Of a DNA stretch of 6,036 bases, positions 1 to 5,976 are shown one piece after another (the first letter of the stretch is position 1; the number at the start of each line of letters is the position of its first letter). The position numbers were made by a program, and so were the translations under genes. The stretch is from CAYPZL01 sp964415045 (GTDB taxonomy: Bacteria > Planctomycetota > Phycisphaerae > Sedimentisphaerales > Anaerobacaceae): contig CAYPZL010000265.1 of assembly GCA_964415045.1 (NCBI GenBank), forward strand, positions 1-6,036. Reading direction: 5' to 3'. The notes under the pieces are model-generated. The model worked only from the letters and a program-made list of their open reading frames with translations. It did no database searches and was not told the origin of the DNA.

Positions 1-4
1 TTGT

Positions 5-12
5 CCTCCTTT
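5..12 (-). promoter_or_regulatory. Shine-Dalgarno of a leftward gene starting outside the window
   Basis: Read on the minus strand, positions 12 to 5 are AAAGGAGG, a near-perfect Shine-Dalgarno sequence, followed by only four bases (ACAA) before the window edge. A start codon at normal spacing would therefore lie just left of position 1. This is an inference from one motif; the gene itself cannot be seen. Confidence 0.4.
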
Positions 13-134
13 ATACCAGAGAACTCGACCGGAGGCAGCCTTTCATGGGATTACGCAGGTCGCAACAACTGGAAGTTTTTCCAGATAGTTCGGGGATCGT
101 GATGCAGGCTGCGGTAAAAAGGAGATTGGATTTC

Positions 135-224
135 GCGTGGAGGCGCAGAGACACGGAGTTGGATGTAACTGTAGCTATGAGATCAGGTTGGATTCTTTTC
201 TCTGCATTCTCCGTGCCTCGGTGG
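135..224. repeat. Inverted-repeat element of 8-nt CRGAG-type units
   Basis: The left arm (135-158) is three consecutive 8-nt units: GCGTGGAG, GCGCAGAG and ACACGGAG. The right arm (200-224), read on the opposite strand, is CCACCGAG, GCACGGAG and, after one extra base, ATGCAGAG. The arms face each other across about 41 nt of unrelated sequence and could form an imperfect hairpin. From memory, similar arms (cacagagacacggag-like, ending in gtggtg) are dispersed in many planctomycete, acidobacterial and Chloroflexi genomes, where they give spurious ORFs with words such as HRGTEN. That word appears here on the minus strand across the right arm. It is a non-coding repeat; its mobility and function are unknown. 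Confidence 0.7.
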
Positions 225-250
225 TGGATGATCAGGCCGGGGGAAAAAGG

Positions 251-278
251 TTGCCGGTGGACGGGGCGGTGGTAAAAT
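251..278 (+). promoter_or_regulatory. Candidate sigma70-type promoter for nadE
   Basis: TTGCCG (251-256) and TAAAAT (273-278) are separated by 16 nt. They match the -35 and -10 consensus at 4/6 and 5/6 positions. Transcription would start near 285, giving a leader of about 64 nt before the GTG at 349. The upstream in-frame ATG at 277 falls in the -10 box, so it would not be on this transcript. The call rests on motif match only. Confidence 0.35.
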
Positions 279-334
279 GGCGGCACGTAACCAACCATCC
301 CCGGCGTCATGGTGTGGACGCACACCCTGCATTT

Positions 335-338
335 GGAG
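335..338 (+). promoter_or_regulatory. nadE ribosome binding site
   Basis: GGAG ends 10 nt before GTG 349. It supports that codon as the start rather than the in-frame ATG at 277, which has no comparable motif in front of it. Confidence 0.5.
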
Positions 339-348
339 TTCTGTTGAA

Positions 349-2028
349 GTGCGATTAGCGTTAGGACAATTCAACCCGACCGTCGGCGATTTGTCGGGCA
401 ACGTGGCGAAAATGAAGGAAATGTGGGCCCGGGCGGTGGATTCGGGCGCGGAATTGGTGCTGTTTCCGGAGTTGTCGATCTGCGGATATCCGCCGGAAGA
501 CCTCGTGTACAAGAGGCACTTCGTGGAGGACAACCGCACGGCGGTGGAGGAGCTGGCGGCGGCCTGCCCGGCCCAAACGGTGGTGGCCGGCTTCGTGGAG
601 TTCGACGGCAACGGCGCCTTCAACACCGCCGCGGTGCTCCAGGAAGGCCGGATCGTCCACACCTACCACAAATGCGCCCTGCCCAACTACAGCGTGTTCG
701 ACGAGCAGCGCTATTTCAAACCGGGAACGCGCCCACTGGTCATCACCAGCGGCGGCCTGAACATCGCCCTGACCATCTGCTTCGACATCTGGAACACCCG
801 CTGGCTCCAGGACTCGCTGACGAACGTAGGGCAGATCCACCTCGTGCTGAACCTCTCGGCCTCGCCCTTCCACATGGGAAAGATCGACCGCAGAGAAGAA
901 GTCATCAGCGCGTGCGCCCGGACGTTTAACAGCGCGGTGGCGTACTGCAACCTGGTCGGCGGTCAGGACGAGCTGGTGTTCGACGGCCGCAGCATCCTGG
1001 CGAACTCCGCCGGCGACATCGTCGCCAAGGCCCGAGCGTTCGAAGAGGACTTGCTGATCGCCGACATCGAAGCGGCCGATTCCGGCGTGACTGTCACGAC
1101 CCTGTCGCCTCCACCCGCCCAACCTCAGGGCGCGCTCGAGGAGGTCTACCAGGCCCTGGTCCTCGGCACCCGGGACTATACGCGCAAGAACGGATTCGAG
1201 AAGGTGCTGCTGGGCATGAGCGGCGGGATCGATTCGGCCCTGACGGCCGCGATCGCCGCTGATGCGCTGGGGTCCGGAAACGTCCGCGGTGTCACCATGC
1301 CCTCGAAGTTCAACAGCCCTGAGACCATCGCCGACGCCAAGCGCGTCGCCGACAACCTCGGCATCGAGATGCTCACGATTGAGATCGAGCCGATCCTGAG
1401 TCGCTTCGACCAGTCGCTCGGCGCCGATGCGCGCTGGGACGACCGGGGCGTGGCCTACGAGAACCTGCAAGCCCGCATCCGGGGCATGATCCTGATGTCC
1501 CTGAGCAACCAGATCGGCGAGCTGGTCCTGACCACGGGCAACAAGAGCGAGGTCTCGGTGGGCTACAGCACGCTGTACGGCGACACCGCCGGGGGCTTTG
1601 CCGTGATCAAGGACGTTCCCAAGACGATGGTGTACCAATTAGCCGAACTGGTCAACGAGCGCGCCGGCAAAGAGATCATCCCGGAGGCGGTGATTACGAG
1701 GGCGCCGAGTGCGGAGCTTCGAGCGGACCAGAAGGATTCGGATTCGCTGCCCGATTACGAGGTGCTCGACCGTATCGTGACCGGCTACGTCGAGGAAGAC
1801 AAGTCGGCCCGCGAGTTGGCGGAATCGGGCCTGCCGGCCGAGACGGTGGAGAGGGTGATATGGATGATCGACCGCAACGAATACAAGCGCCGGCAGTCGC
1901 CGCCCGGCGTGCGCATCACGCCGAAAGCCTTCGGCAAGGACCGCCGGCTGCCCATTACCAATCGCTACCGCACCACCGTGCGCAGCCGGCGCAAAGACCG
2001 AACGGCCGGCGGCGAAGGGCAAACGTAG
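349..2028 (+). CDS. nadE: Glutamine-dependent NAD+ synthetase
   Basis: This cytoplasmic enzyme makes NAD+ from nicotinate adenine dinucleotide, ATP and glutamine, the last step of NAD biosynthesis. Starting at GTG 349, the 559-aa protein opens with MRLALGQFNPTVGD, the usual family N-terminus; an upstream ATG at 277 would add 24 unrelated residues. Residues 1 to about 250 are a nitrilase-type glutaminase with apparent triad E41 (LFPELSICG), K108 (YHKCALPNY) and C144 (ICFDIWN). Residues from about 265 are the synthetase domain: PP-loop SGGIDS 291-296, TTGNKSE 395-401, YGDTAGGF 410-417 and a C-terminal KRRQSPPGVRIT block. Length is normal for the two-domain form, and ammonia would pass from glutaminase to synthetase. 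One oddity is Phe directly after the nucleophile Cys, where the family as I know it usually has Glu (CED). The gene stands alone and ends 11 nt from a convergent gene. The function call is secure. Confidence 0.96.
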   Translation: MRLALGQFNPTVGDLSGNVAKMKEMWARAVDSGAELVLFPELSICGYPPEDLVYKRHFVEDNRTAVEELAAACPAQTVVAGFVEFDGNGAFNTAAVLQEGRIVHTYHKCALPNYSVFDEQRYFKPGTRPLVITSGGLNIALTICFDIWNTRWLQDSLTNVGQIHLVLNLSASPFHMGKIDRREEVISACARTFNSAVAYCNLVGGQDELVFDGRSILANSAGDIVAKARAFEEDLLIADIEAADSGVTVTTLSPPPAQPQGALEEVYQALVLGTRDYTRKNGFEKVLLGMSGGIDSALTAAIAADALGSGNVRGVTMPSKFNSPETIADAKRVADNLGIEMLTIEIEPILSRFDQSLGADARWDDRGVAYENLQARIRGMILMSLSNQIGELVLTTGNKSEVSVGYSTLYGDTAGGFAVIKDVPKTMVYQLAELVNERAGKEIIPEAVITRAPSAELRADQKDSDSLPDYEVLDRIVTGYVEEDKSARELAESGLPAETVERVIWMIDRNEYKRRQSPPGVRITPKAFGKDRRLPITNRYRTTVRSRRKDRTAGGEGQT

Positions 2029-2040
2029 AGAACGCCGGCC
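2004..2040. terminator. Hairpin between convergent gene ends
   Basis: GGCCGGCG (2004-2011) and CGCCGGCC (2033-2040) form a perfect 8-bp stem around a 21-nt loop that contains the nadE stop codon. The right arm ends on the last base of the opposing gene's stop codon. The position suits a shared terminator for two converging transcripts, but neither side has a T tract, so intrinsic termination is doubtful. It may instead protect mRNA 3' ends, or be chance in GC-rich sequence. Confidence 0.35.
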
Positions 2041-3326
2041 TACCGCGCCTCGACCAGCCCGTCCAGGATGGCGCGGACGAACACGTTGACCACCACGGGT
2101 CCGGTCGCGGTGACGATGGAGCCGTCCTTCTCCACCGGGTTGCCCGTATAAGTCGCGCCGGCCTGGATCAGGTTGACTCGCTTGGAAAGAAACGCGGTCG
2201 CGCGAACGCCTTTGAGCACACCGGCGTTGGCCAGGATGGTCGGCGCCGTGCCGATAGCGGCGATGACCTTTCGCTGCGCGAAGGCCTGGCGGACCAGGTT
2301 CAGGGCCGTACGGTTGCCGACGAAATCGACGGCCCCGGGCCCGCCGACGAAAATCACGGCGCCGAACTCGCTGACGTTGACCTGGTTGAGCATCAGGTCG
2401 GCGTCGATGGTGCCGCCGAGGGCGCCGATGATGTTTCCGGCGCGGGTGCTGGCCACGAGCGTCTGCACGGAGGCGAGCTCCAGGCCGCGCTTGGTCTGAA
2501 AGAGCTCCTCGTCGCTGAACCCCTGGGCTGCGGCGACAATGAGGGCTTTGCGGGCGGCCACCGCCTCGGCGGGCACGTCGGTGGTCACGACCGCCTGGCT
2601 GGCGGGGTATCCTACGAACGCGACGTAGAGCGGCTCGACGCTGCGGGGAAAGCGGCAGATTCGCTTGACCATGGCCGTGTCGACCGCGTCGATGCTGACG
2701 AACGTCAGACCCAGCGCCAGGGACTGGAGCTTGATGCTCTGGGCCATCTGCCCGGCCTGGAGCAGCATGACGCTCTTGGCGCGGGGGCCGTAGCGAGGTA
2801 CGAAATTCCGCGAGGAGCCGACCAGCACGATCTGGCAACCGCCCGTCGGAGCGACCGGCTGATTCAGCAAAGAGGTGGCCATGACGGTCCGCACGTCCTG
2901 GTTGGTCTTCTGTTGCAGCCCGTGGGTACCCGGATCGTAGAGGTAGATGCCGTCGGGCAGAACGAAGTAGATGCTGATCGGCGGCTGCTGATTGGCCGTG
3001 GGAGCCGCGTCGCCCTGCGCCGGCACGGCGCTTCGGGCCGCCCAGGCGAGCTGGCCGATGTCCGGGAATCCTAGCCGCTGATTCGAAGGGGGCTCGACCT
3101 GCTGCTGGGCGGTCAGGGCCGCCTCCAGGCTGACGCCGCTGCTGGTCGACGGCTCGGGAAGCTGAATCGTCTTGAGGCCGGAACCCCGGGGCGTCCGCAG
3201 TCGCTTGCTCGTCGTCTGCTGCCGCGCCAGACAAACGCTCACGGTCGTCGCCAGCAGGAGCAGGAAAAGGCCGGTCGTTCGCGTGTATCGGGTAAGACCG
3301 TCGCAAAAACGCGTTCGCTCGTTCAT
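2040..3326 (-). CDS. Exported SagB-like nitroreductase/DJ-1-PfpI fusion, probable pseudoenzyme
   Basis: The 428-aa protein starts at ATG 3326, with GGAGGA seven bases upstream; a farther start at 3365 lacks support. Residues 1-36 look like a signal peptide (TTGLFLLLLATTVSV, possible cleavage after CLA), so it probably acts outside the cytoplasm. Residues 54-245 follow the SagB-type nitroreductase pattern: an LPEPS-like opening, IYLYDPGTHGL (127-137), RYGPRA, then AGQMAQSIKLQSLALGL (191-207) and EPLYVAFVGYP. Residues 258-428 follow DJ-1/PfpI: KALIVAA, FSDEELF, STRAGNIIGALGGTIDADL, VIFVGGPGA, TAPTILANAGVLKG and YTGNP. Key residues are missing. Where FMN-binding nitroreductases carry RRSxR, this has QQQVE (about 74-78), and the DJ-1 nucleophile Cys is Gly359 (AIGTAP). 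It may therefore bind a ligand or act structurally rather than catalyse. The domain assignments are from recalled family patterns; the role is unknown. Confidence 0.85.
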   Translation of the reverse strand: MNERTRFCDGLTRYTRTTGLFLLLLATTVSVCLARQQTTSKRLRTPRGSGLKTIQLPEPSTSSGVSLEAALTAQQQVEPPSNQRLGFPDIGQLAWAARSAVPAQGDAAPTANQQPPISIYFVLPDGIYLYDPGTHGLQQKTNQDVRTVMATSLLNQPVAPTGGCQIVLVGSSRNFVPRYGPRAKSVMLLQAGQMAQSIKLQSLALGLTFVSIDAVDTAMVKRICRFPRSVEPLYVAFVGYPASQAVVTTDVPAEAVAARKALIVAAAQGFSDEELFQTKRGLELASVQTLVASTRAGNIIGALGGTIDADLMLNQVNVSEFGAVIFVGGPGAVDFVGNRTALNLVRQAFAQRKVIAAIGTAPTILANAGVLKGVRATAFLSKRVNLIQAGATYTGNPVEKDGSIVTATGPVVVNVFVRAILDGLVEAR

Positions 3327-3327
3327 C

Positions 3328-3345
3328 GTTGTTTCCTCCAACAAC
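3328..3345 (-). promoter_or_regulatory. Shine-Dalgarno in a hairpin loop
   Basis: On the minus strand the leader reads GTTGTT, GGAGGA, AACAAC, then G and the ATG at 3326. The outer hexamers are perfect complements, so the Shine-Dalgarno GGAGGA would sit in the 6-nt loop of a 6-bp stem directly before the start codon. It fixes the start and could tune translation, although the stem is short and only moderately stable. Confidence 0.6.
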
Positions 3346-3373
3346 TTATGTGCGCCAGAAACCATGCACTCTG

Positions 3374-3379
3374 TTTATA
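3374..3379 (-). promoter_or_regulatory. Possible -10 element of the leftward fusion gene
   Basis: The minus strand carries TATAAA here, in an AT-rich patch (ttattctataaac) that stands out in GC-rich sequence, about 48 nt before the ATG. I see no good -35 hexamer 16-18 nt upstream, so this is a weak call. Confidence 0.25.
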
Positions 3380-3476
3380 GAATAACGCATTGCCGGCTTC
3401 GCCGCCAGAGGAATCATCTCCCGGAGGCGGCCCATTTCACGTATGCCCCGTGCGCGGGGTGTCCAGGATCTTCCGC

Positions 3477-3504
3477 TTGCAAACGGGTCGCGCGTCGCTA
3501 CGAT
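3477..3504 (+). promoter_or_regulatory. Candidate promoter of the sulfatase gene
   Basis: TTGCAA (3477-3482) and TACGAT (3499-3504) are 16 nt apart, and each matches the sigma70 consensus at 4/6. Transcription would begin near 3511, immediately before the palindrome at 3514-3531, leaving a leader of about 60 nt. The motif evidence alone is modest. Confidence 0.3.
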
Positions 3505-3513
3505 AGGGACGAC

Positions 3514-3531
3514 GCCGACCGACCGGTCGGC
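3514..3531. promoter_or_regulatory. Palindrome upstream of the sulfatase gene
   Basis: GCCGACC (3514-3520) and GGTCGGC (3525-3531) are perfect complements around a GACC loop. The same stretch also contains the 12-bp perfect palindrome CCGACCGGTCGG (3519-3530). It lies about 42-59 nt before the ATG and just after the candidate -10 box. It could be an operator or a 5'-leader hairpin; no regulator gene is in the window. Confidence 0.4.
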
Positions 3532-3572
3532 ACGGTAACGCCGCATAACCGAATCGCCTTAAGGATCATGTG

Positions 3573-5126
3573 ATGGACGAATGGCAAAGCAGGAGAATCA
3601 AGCGTAGAGAGTTTCTGCGGAAGGCGGCCTGTGCGCTGTCGACATGGGCTGTCGCCGAAAGGGCCTGCGGGACCCCGGCGTCTCGACGACGACCAAACAT
3701 TCTGTTTCTGATGACCGACCAGCACCGGGGCGACTGCCTCGGCTGCGCCGGCAACGACAGAATCAAGACGCCCTATCTCGATTCGCTGGCCGCAGACGGG
3801 GTCCGCTTCTCGAACGCCTACACCTCGACGCCGAGCTGCACGCCCGCGCGGAGCGGAATCTTGACGGGGCTGTCGCCGTGGCATCACGGGATGTTGGGTT
3901 ACGGCCGCGTGGCGGGGCAGTACCGCTTCGAGCTGCCCCGGGCGCTGCGCGAGGCCGGGTACTACCTCTTCGGCATCGGCAAGATGCACTGGTACCCGCA
4001 GAAGAAGCTGAGGGGCTATCACGGGCTGCTGGTCGATGAGTCGGGACGCGCCGAGACGCCGGGCTTCGTCAGCGACTATCGCCTCTGGTTCAAGCAACAG
4101 GCGCCGGACCTGAACCCGGACGCCACCGGCATCGGCTGGAACGACTACCGGGCCAAAGCCTACGCGCTTCCGGAGCGACTGCACCCCACGACCTGGACGG
4201 GCGACCGGGCCGTGGAGTTCATCGAGGACTACCAGCGGGACGAGCCCTTCATGCTCAAGGTCTCGTTCGCCCGGCCCCACAGTCCGTACGATCCGCCGCA
4301 GCGGTTCCTCGACATGTACCGCGCCGACGATATGCCCGCCCCCCACGTGGGCGGCTGGGCGCAGCGTCACGCCCCGCACAAGGACCCTCCCCGGCCCAGT
4401 CTGTGGCAAGGAGACCTCGGCGTCCGCCAGGCGCAGGAATCGCGGCGGGCCTACTACGGGTCCATCACTTTCATCGACGAGCAGATCGGTCGCATCCTGT
4501 CGGCTCTGAAGAAGCGCGGCCTGTACGACAATACGTTGATCGTGTTCTTCTCCGACCACGGTGACATGCTCGGCGATCATCACCTGTGGCGCAAGACCTA
4601 TGCCTACGAAGGCTCGGCACAAATCCCGATGCTGTTGCGCTGGCCCAAGAACATGGGCATGGATCGTCGGCGCGGAACGTCGCTGCCGCAGCCGGTCGAG
4701 TTGCGAGACATCCTGCCGACGTTCCTGGATGCGGCCGAGGCGCCCGTTCCCGACCATCTGGACGGCCGGAGCCTGCTGGAGCTGGTCCGCGGCCAAACCG
4801 CGAAGTGGCGGGCGTTCATCGACCTGGAGCACTCCATGTGCTACAGCAAGGACCATTGGACCGCCCTGACCGACGGCAAGCGCAAGTACATCTACTACGC
4901 CTACGACGGGCGAGAGCAGCTCTTCGACCTGGAGAAGGATCGCGCCGAGCGACACGACCGCGCGGGCGACCCGGACTACGCCGGCGTGCTGACGAAGTGG
5001 CGCCGCCGCATGGCCGAGCACCTCTCCGAACGAGGCGAGGCCTTCGTCTCTGACGGCAAGCCGGCCATCCGCAAGACGCGGCTTCTCTATTCACCGAATT
5101 ATCCCGGGGCACGGAAGAAGACGTGA
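3573..5126 (+). CDS. Tat-exported formylglycine-dependent sulfatase
   Basis: This 517-aa type I sulfatase would hydrolyse sulfate esters outside the cytoplasm. ATG 3573 is preferred over the adjoining GTG 3570 because AAGGA ends 7 nt before it. The N-terminus has a twin-arginine motif (RREFLRK, 11-17) and a short weakly hydrophobic stretch, so it is probably exported folded by Tat. Family signatures are RPNILFLMTDQHRGD (metal ligand D49 with Q50 where many have Asp), CTPARSGILTG (C89 becomes formylglycine; R93), GKMHW (K137, H139), RPHSPYDPP (H236) and SDHGDMLGDHHLWRK (D328, H329, K341). All expected catalytic positions appear intact, and length is normal. A maturase (FGE or anSME) is needed but none is visible here. 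The substrate is not readable: arylsulfatase, choline-sulfatase-like and polysaccharide sulfatase are all possible. It stands alone behind its own candidate promoter; the next gene starts 112 nt downstream. Confidence 0.95.
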   Translation: MDEWQSRRIKRREFLRKAACALSTWAVAERACGTPASRRRPNILFLMTDQHRGDCLGCAGNDRIKTPYLDSLAADGVRFSNAYTSTPSCTPARSGILTGLSPWHHGMLGYGRVAGQYRFELPRALREAGYYLFGIGKMHWYPQKKLRGYHGLLVDESGRAETPGFVSDYRLWFKQQAPDLNPDATGIGWNDYRAKAYALPERLHPTTWTGDRAVEFIEDYQRDEPFMLKVSFARPHSPYDPPQRFLDMYRADDMPAPHVGGWAQRHAPHKDPPRPSLWQGDLGVRQAQESRRAYYGSITFIDEQIGRILSALKKRGLYDNTLIVFFSDHGDMLGDHHLWRKTYAYEGSAQIPMLLRWPKNMGMDRRRGTSLPQPVELRDILPTFLDAAEAPVPDHLDGRSLLELVRGQTAKWRAFIDLEHSMCYSKDHWTALTDGKRKYIYYAYDGREQLFDLEKDRAERHDRAGDPDYAGVLTKWRRRMAEHLSERGEAFVSDGKPAIRKTRLLYSPNYPGARKKT

Positions 5127-5186
5127 GCGCCCGCGCATCCCACTGTCTCGTGCCGGAAACTCGCGGCGCCGGTGGCTTCAAGGTCC

Positions 5187-5214
5187 GGCCGGCGTCGCGA
5201 TTGGGACGCCGGCC
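5187..5214. terminator. Strong GC hairpin between the sulfatase and VanZ-like genes
   Basis: GGCCGGCGTC (5187-5196) and GACGCCGGCC (5205-5214) form a perfect 10-bp stem with an 8-nt loop, 61 nt after the sulfatase stop. The following bases (ctgttggatgtaattcattt) are T-rich only in patches, so it may be an imperfect terminator or a 3'-end-protecting hairpin. It ends 24 nt before the next start codon and could also affect that gene's expression. The stem contains the same 8-mer pair as the hairpin at 2004-2040. Confidence 0.5.
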
Positions 5215-5238
5215 CTGTTGGATGTAATTCATTTGGCT

Positions 5239-5976
5239 ATGATACTGCGAAATAAACTGCCGGTTGTCCTTTTGGCCCTGTACTGGCCCACGGTCTTTGT
5301 GTTGTCGCACATACCCGTGCCTCGGGTCGTTCGCGAAGCGCACGCATCGGACAAGAGCCTGCATTTCCTGGCGTACATGGTCTTGACCTTGCTGCTGTGG
5401 TCGGTCGTCAAGCCCGGTCAGAAGGTCCGCTGGCGCAAGGCGGCGGCCTGGTGGGTGCTCGGCATTGTGATGGTGTACGGAGTTTGCGACGAGCTGCTGC
5501 AGCACTTCGTGGCGGGACGTTCGACGGACGCCCGAGACCTCGTCGCCGACGCGGCGGGCGCCGTGACGGCGCTCGGCGTGCTGAGCTTCCTCTCCTTTCG
5601 ACCCGCTTTCATGGTCGCCGTCGGGACGATCATCTATACCCTGACGGTCTTCGTCCGTGCCGACGTCTCGCAGATTCTCCCGGTGACGGCCACCGTCTTC
5701 CATCTGGCGGCTTACGTCCTCTTCACGCTTCTCTGGGCGGGATGCCTGCGTCACTGGCAGGCGCTGCGAAAGGTGGGCTTCGGAAGGTTCATCGCGCTGG
5801 CGGCGGCGCCGGTCGGTCTGATGGTCGTGGCGAAAGCCAGCGCCATGCTCTCGGGCAAGGCGTTCACGGGATGGGACATGGTCGCCGCCGGAGTCGGAGT
5901 GCTGGCCGGCGCCGGCGCGGTGACAGCGGTTGAAATGGCGAAGCGAAGGCGGGCGAGAAACGCGGAGTGTCAGTGA
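5239..5976 (+). CDS. VanZ-like membrane protein with internal duplication
   Basis: The 245-aa integral membrane protein has about eight hydrophobic segments (near 7-23, 41-56, 69-84, 103-120, 122-140, 154-170, 182-200 and 213-232). Residues 1-120 carry the VanZ pattern: DKSLHFLAY (38-46), CDELLQHFVAGR (83-94) and DARDLVADAAGA (97-108). VanZ itself contributes to teicoplanin resistance in enterococci, but most VanZ-like proteins have no known job, so no resistance is implied. Residues 120-232 align to 7-119 without gaps at an offset of 113, which suggests a 4+4 TM duplication whose second copy lost the DE and GRxxD residues. ATG 5239 is chosen; TTG 5218 is in frame but overlaps no Shine-Dalgarno. 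No clear Shine-Dalgarno precedes the ATG either. A candidate TTGGGA (5201-5206)/TGTAAT (5223-5228) promoter would give a nearly leaderless mRNA. The tail is basic (KRRRAR). Confidence 0.85.
   Translation: MILRNKLPVVLLALYWPTVFVLSHIPVPRVVREAHASDKSLHFLAYMVLTLLLWSVVKPGQKVRWRKAAAWWVLGIVMVYGVCDELLQHFVAGRSTDARDLVADAAGAVTALGVLSFLSFRPAFMVAVGTIIYTLTVFVRADVSQILPVTATVFHLAAYVLFTLLWAGCLRHWQALRKVGFGRFIALAAAPVGLMVVAKASAMLSGKAFTGWDMVAAGVGVLAGAGAVTAVEMAKRRRARNAECQ

Larger units (their letters stand above)
1..348. other. Gene-free region left of nadE
   Basis: I see no convincing gene here. The short open frames run through the inverted-repeat element at 135-224 and have no recognisable protein pattern. The region holds a leftward Shine-Dalgarno sequence at its left edge, the inverted repeat, a candidate promoter for nadE at 251-278 and the nadE ribosome binding site. 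A small hairpin (CTGGAA 69-74, TTCCAG 79-84) has no T tract, so it is not called a terminator. Between a probable leftward gene and rightward nadE, the region is best read as a divergent intergenic spacer. Confidence 0.6.

Noticed and set aside
69..84. Small hairpin CTGGAA/TTCCAG as a terminator
   Set aside because: Only a 6-bp stem, no T tract after it, and no gene seen ending before it.
45..275. 76-aa plus-strand frame with GGAGG 9 nt before its ATG
   Set aside because: It has a good Shine-Dalgarno, but much of the translation comes from the two arms of the inverted-repeat element and it overlaps the nadE promoter. No family pattern is visible, so it is probably chance.
277..348. N-terminal extension of NadE from ATG 277
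   Set aside because: The 24 added residues do not fit the family, the ATG lies in a candidate -10 box, and GTG 349 has GGAG at suitable spacing and restores the usual MRLALGQ-type start.
361..1638. 425-aa open frame on the minus strand opposite nadE
   Set aside because: It lies entirely opposite a confidently identified gene, its translation is Arg/Gly/Val/His-rich with no family pattern, and GC-rich third positions keep antisense frames open.
1639..3306. 555-aa minus-strand frame overlapping the fusion gene and the end of nadE
   Set aside because: It is a shifted frame of the fusion gene with extreme Arg/Pro/Gly content, and it also covers nadE antisense. The 428-aa frame has the signal peptide, domains and Shine-Dalgarno.
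3326..3365. Start of the fusion protein at 3365 with 13 extra residues
   Set aside because: The extra codons encode the Shine-Dalgarno hairpin itself and precede a well-formed signal peptide that begins at ATG 3326.
3446..3459. Hairpin CCCCG-TGCG-CGGGG as a terminator in the divergent spacer
   Set aside because: Short stem, no T tract, and no transcript should end between two divergent genes. Chance is likely in GC-rich sequence.
3498..5021. 507-aa minus-strand frame opposite the sulfatase
   Set aside because: It is a shadow of the sulfatase, which has all catalytic motifs in the plus frame. It has no recognisable domain.
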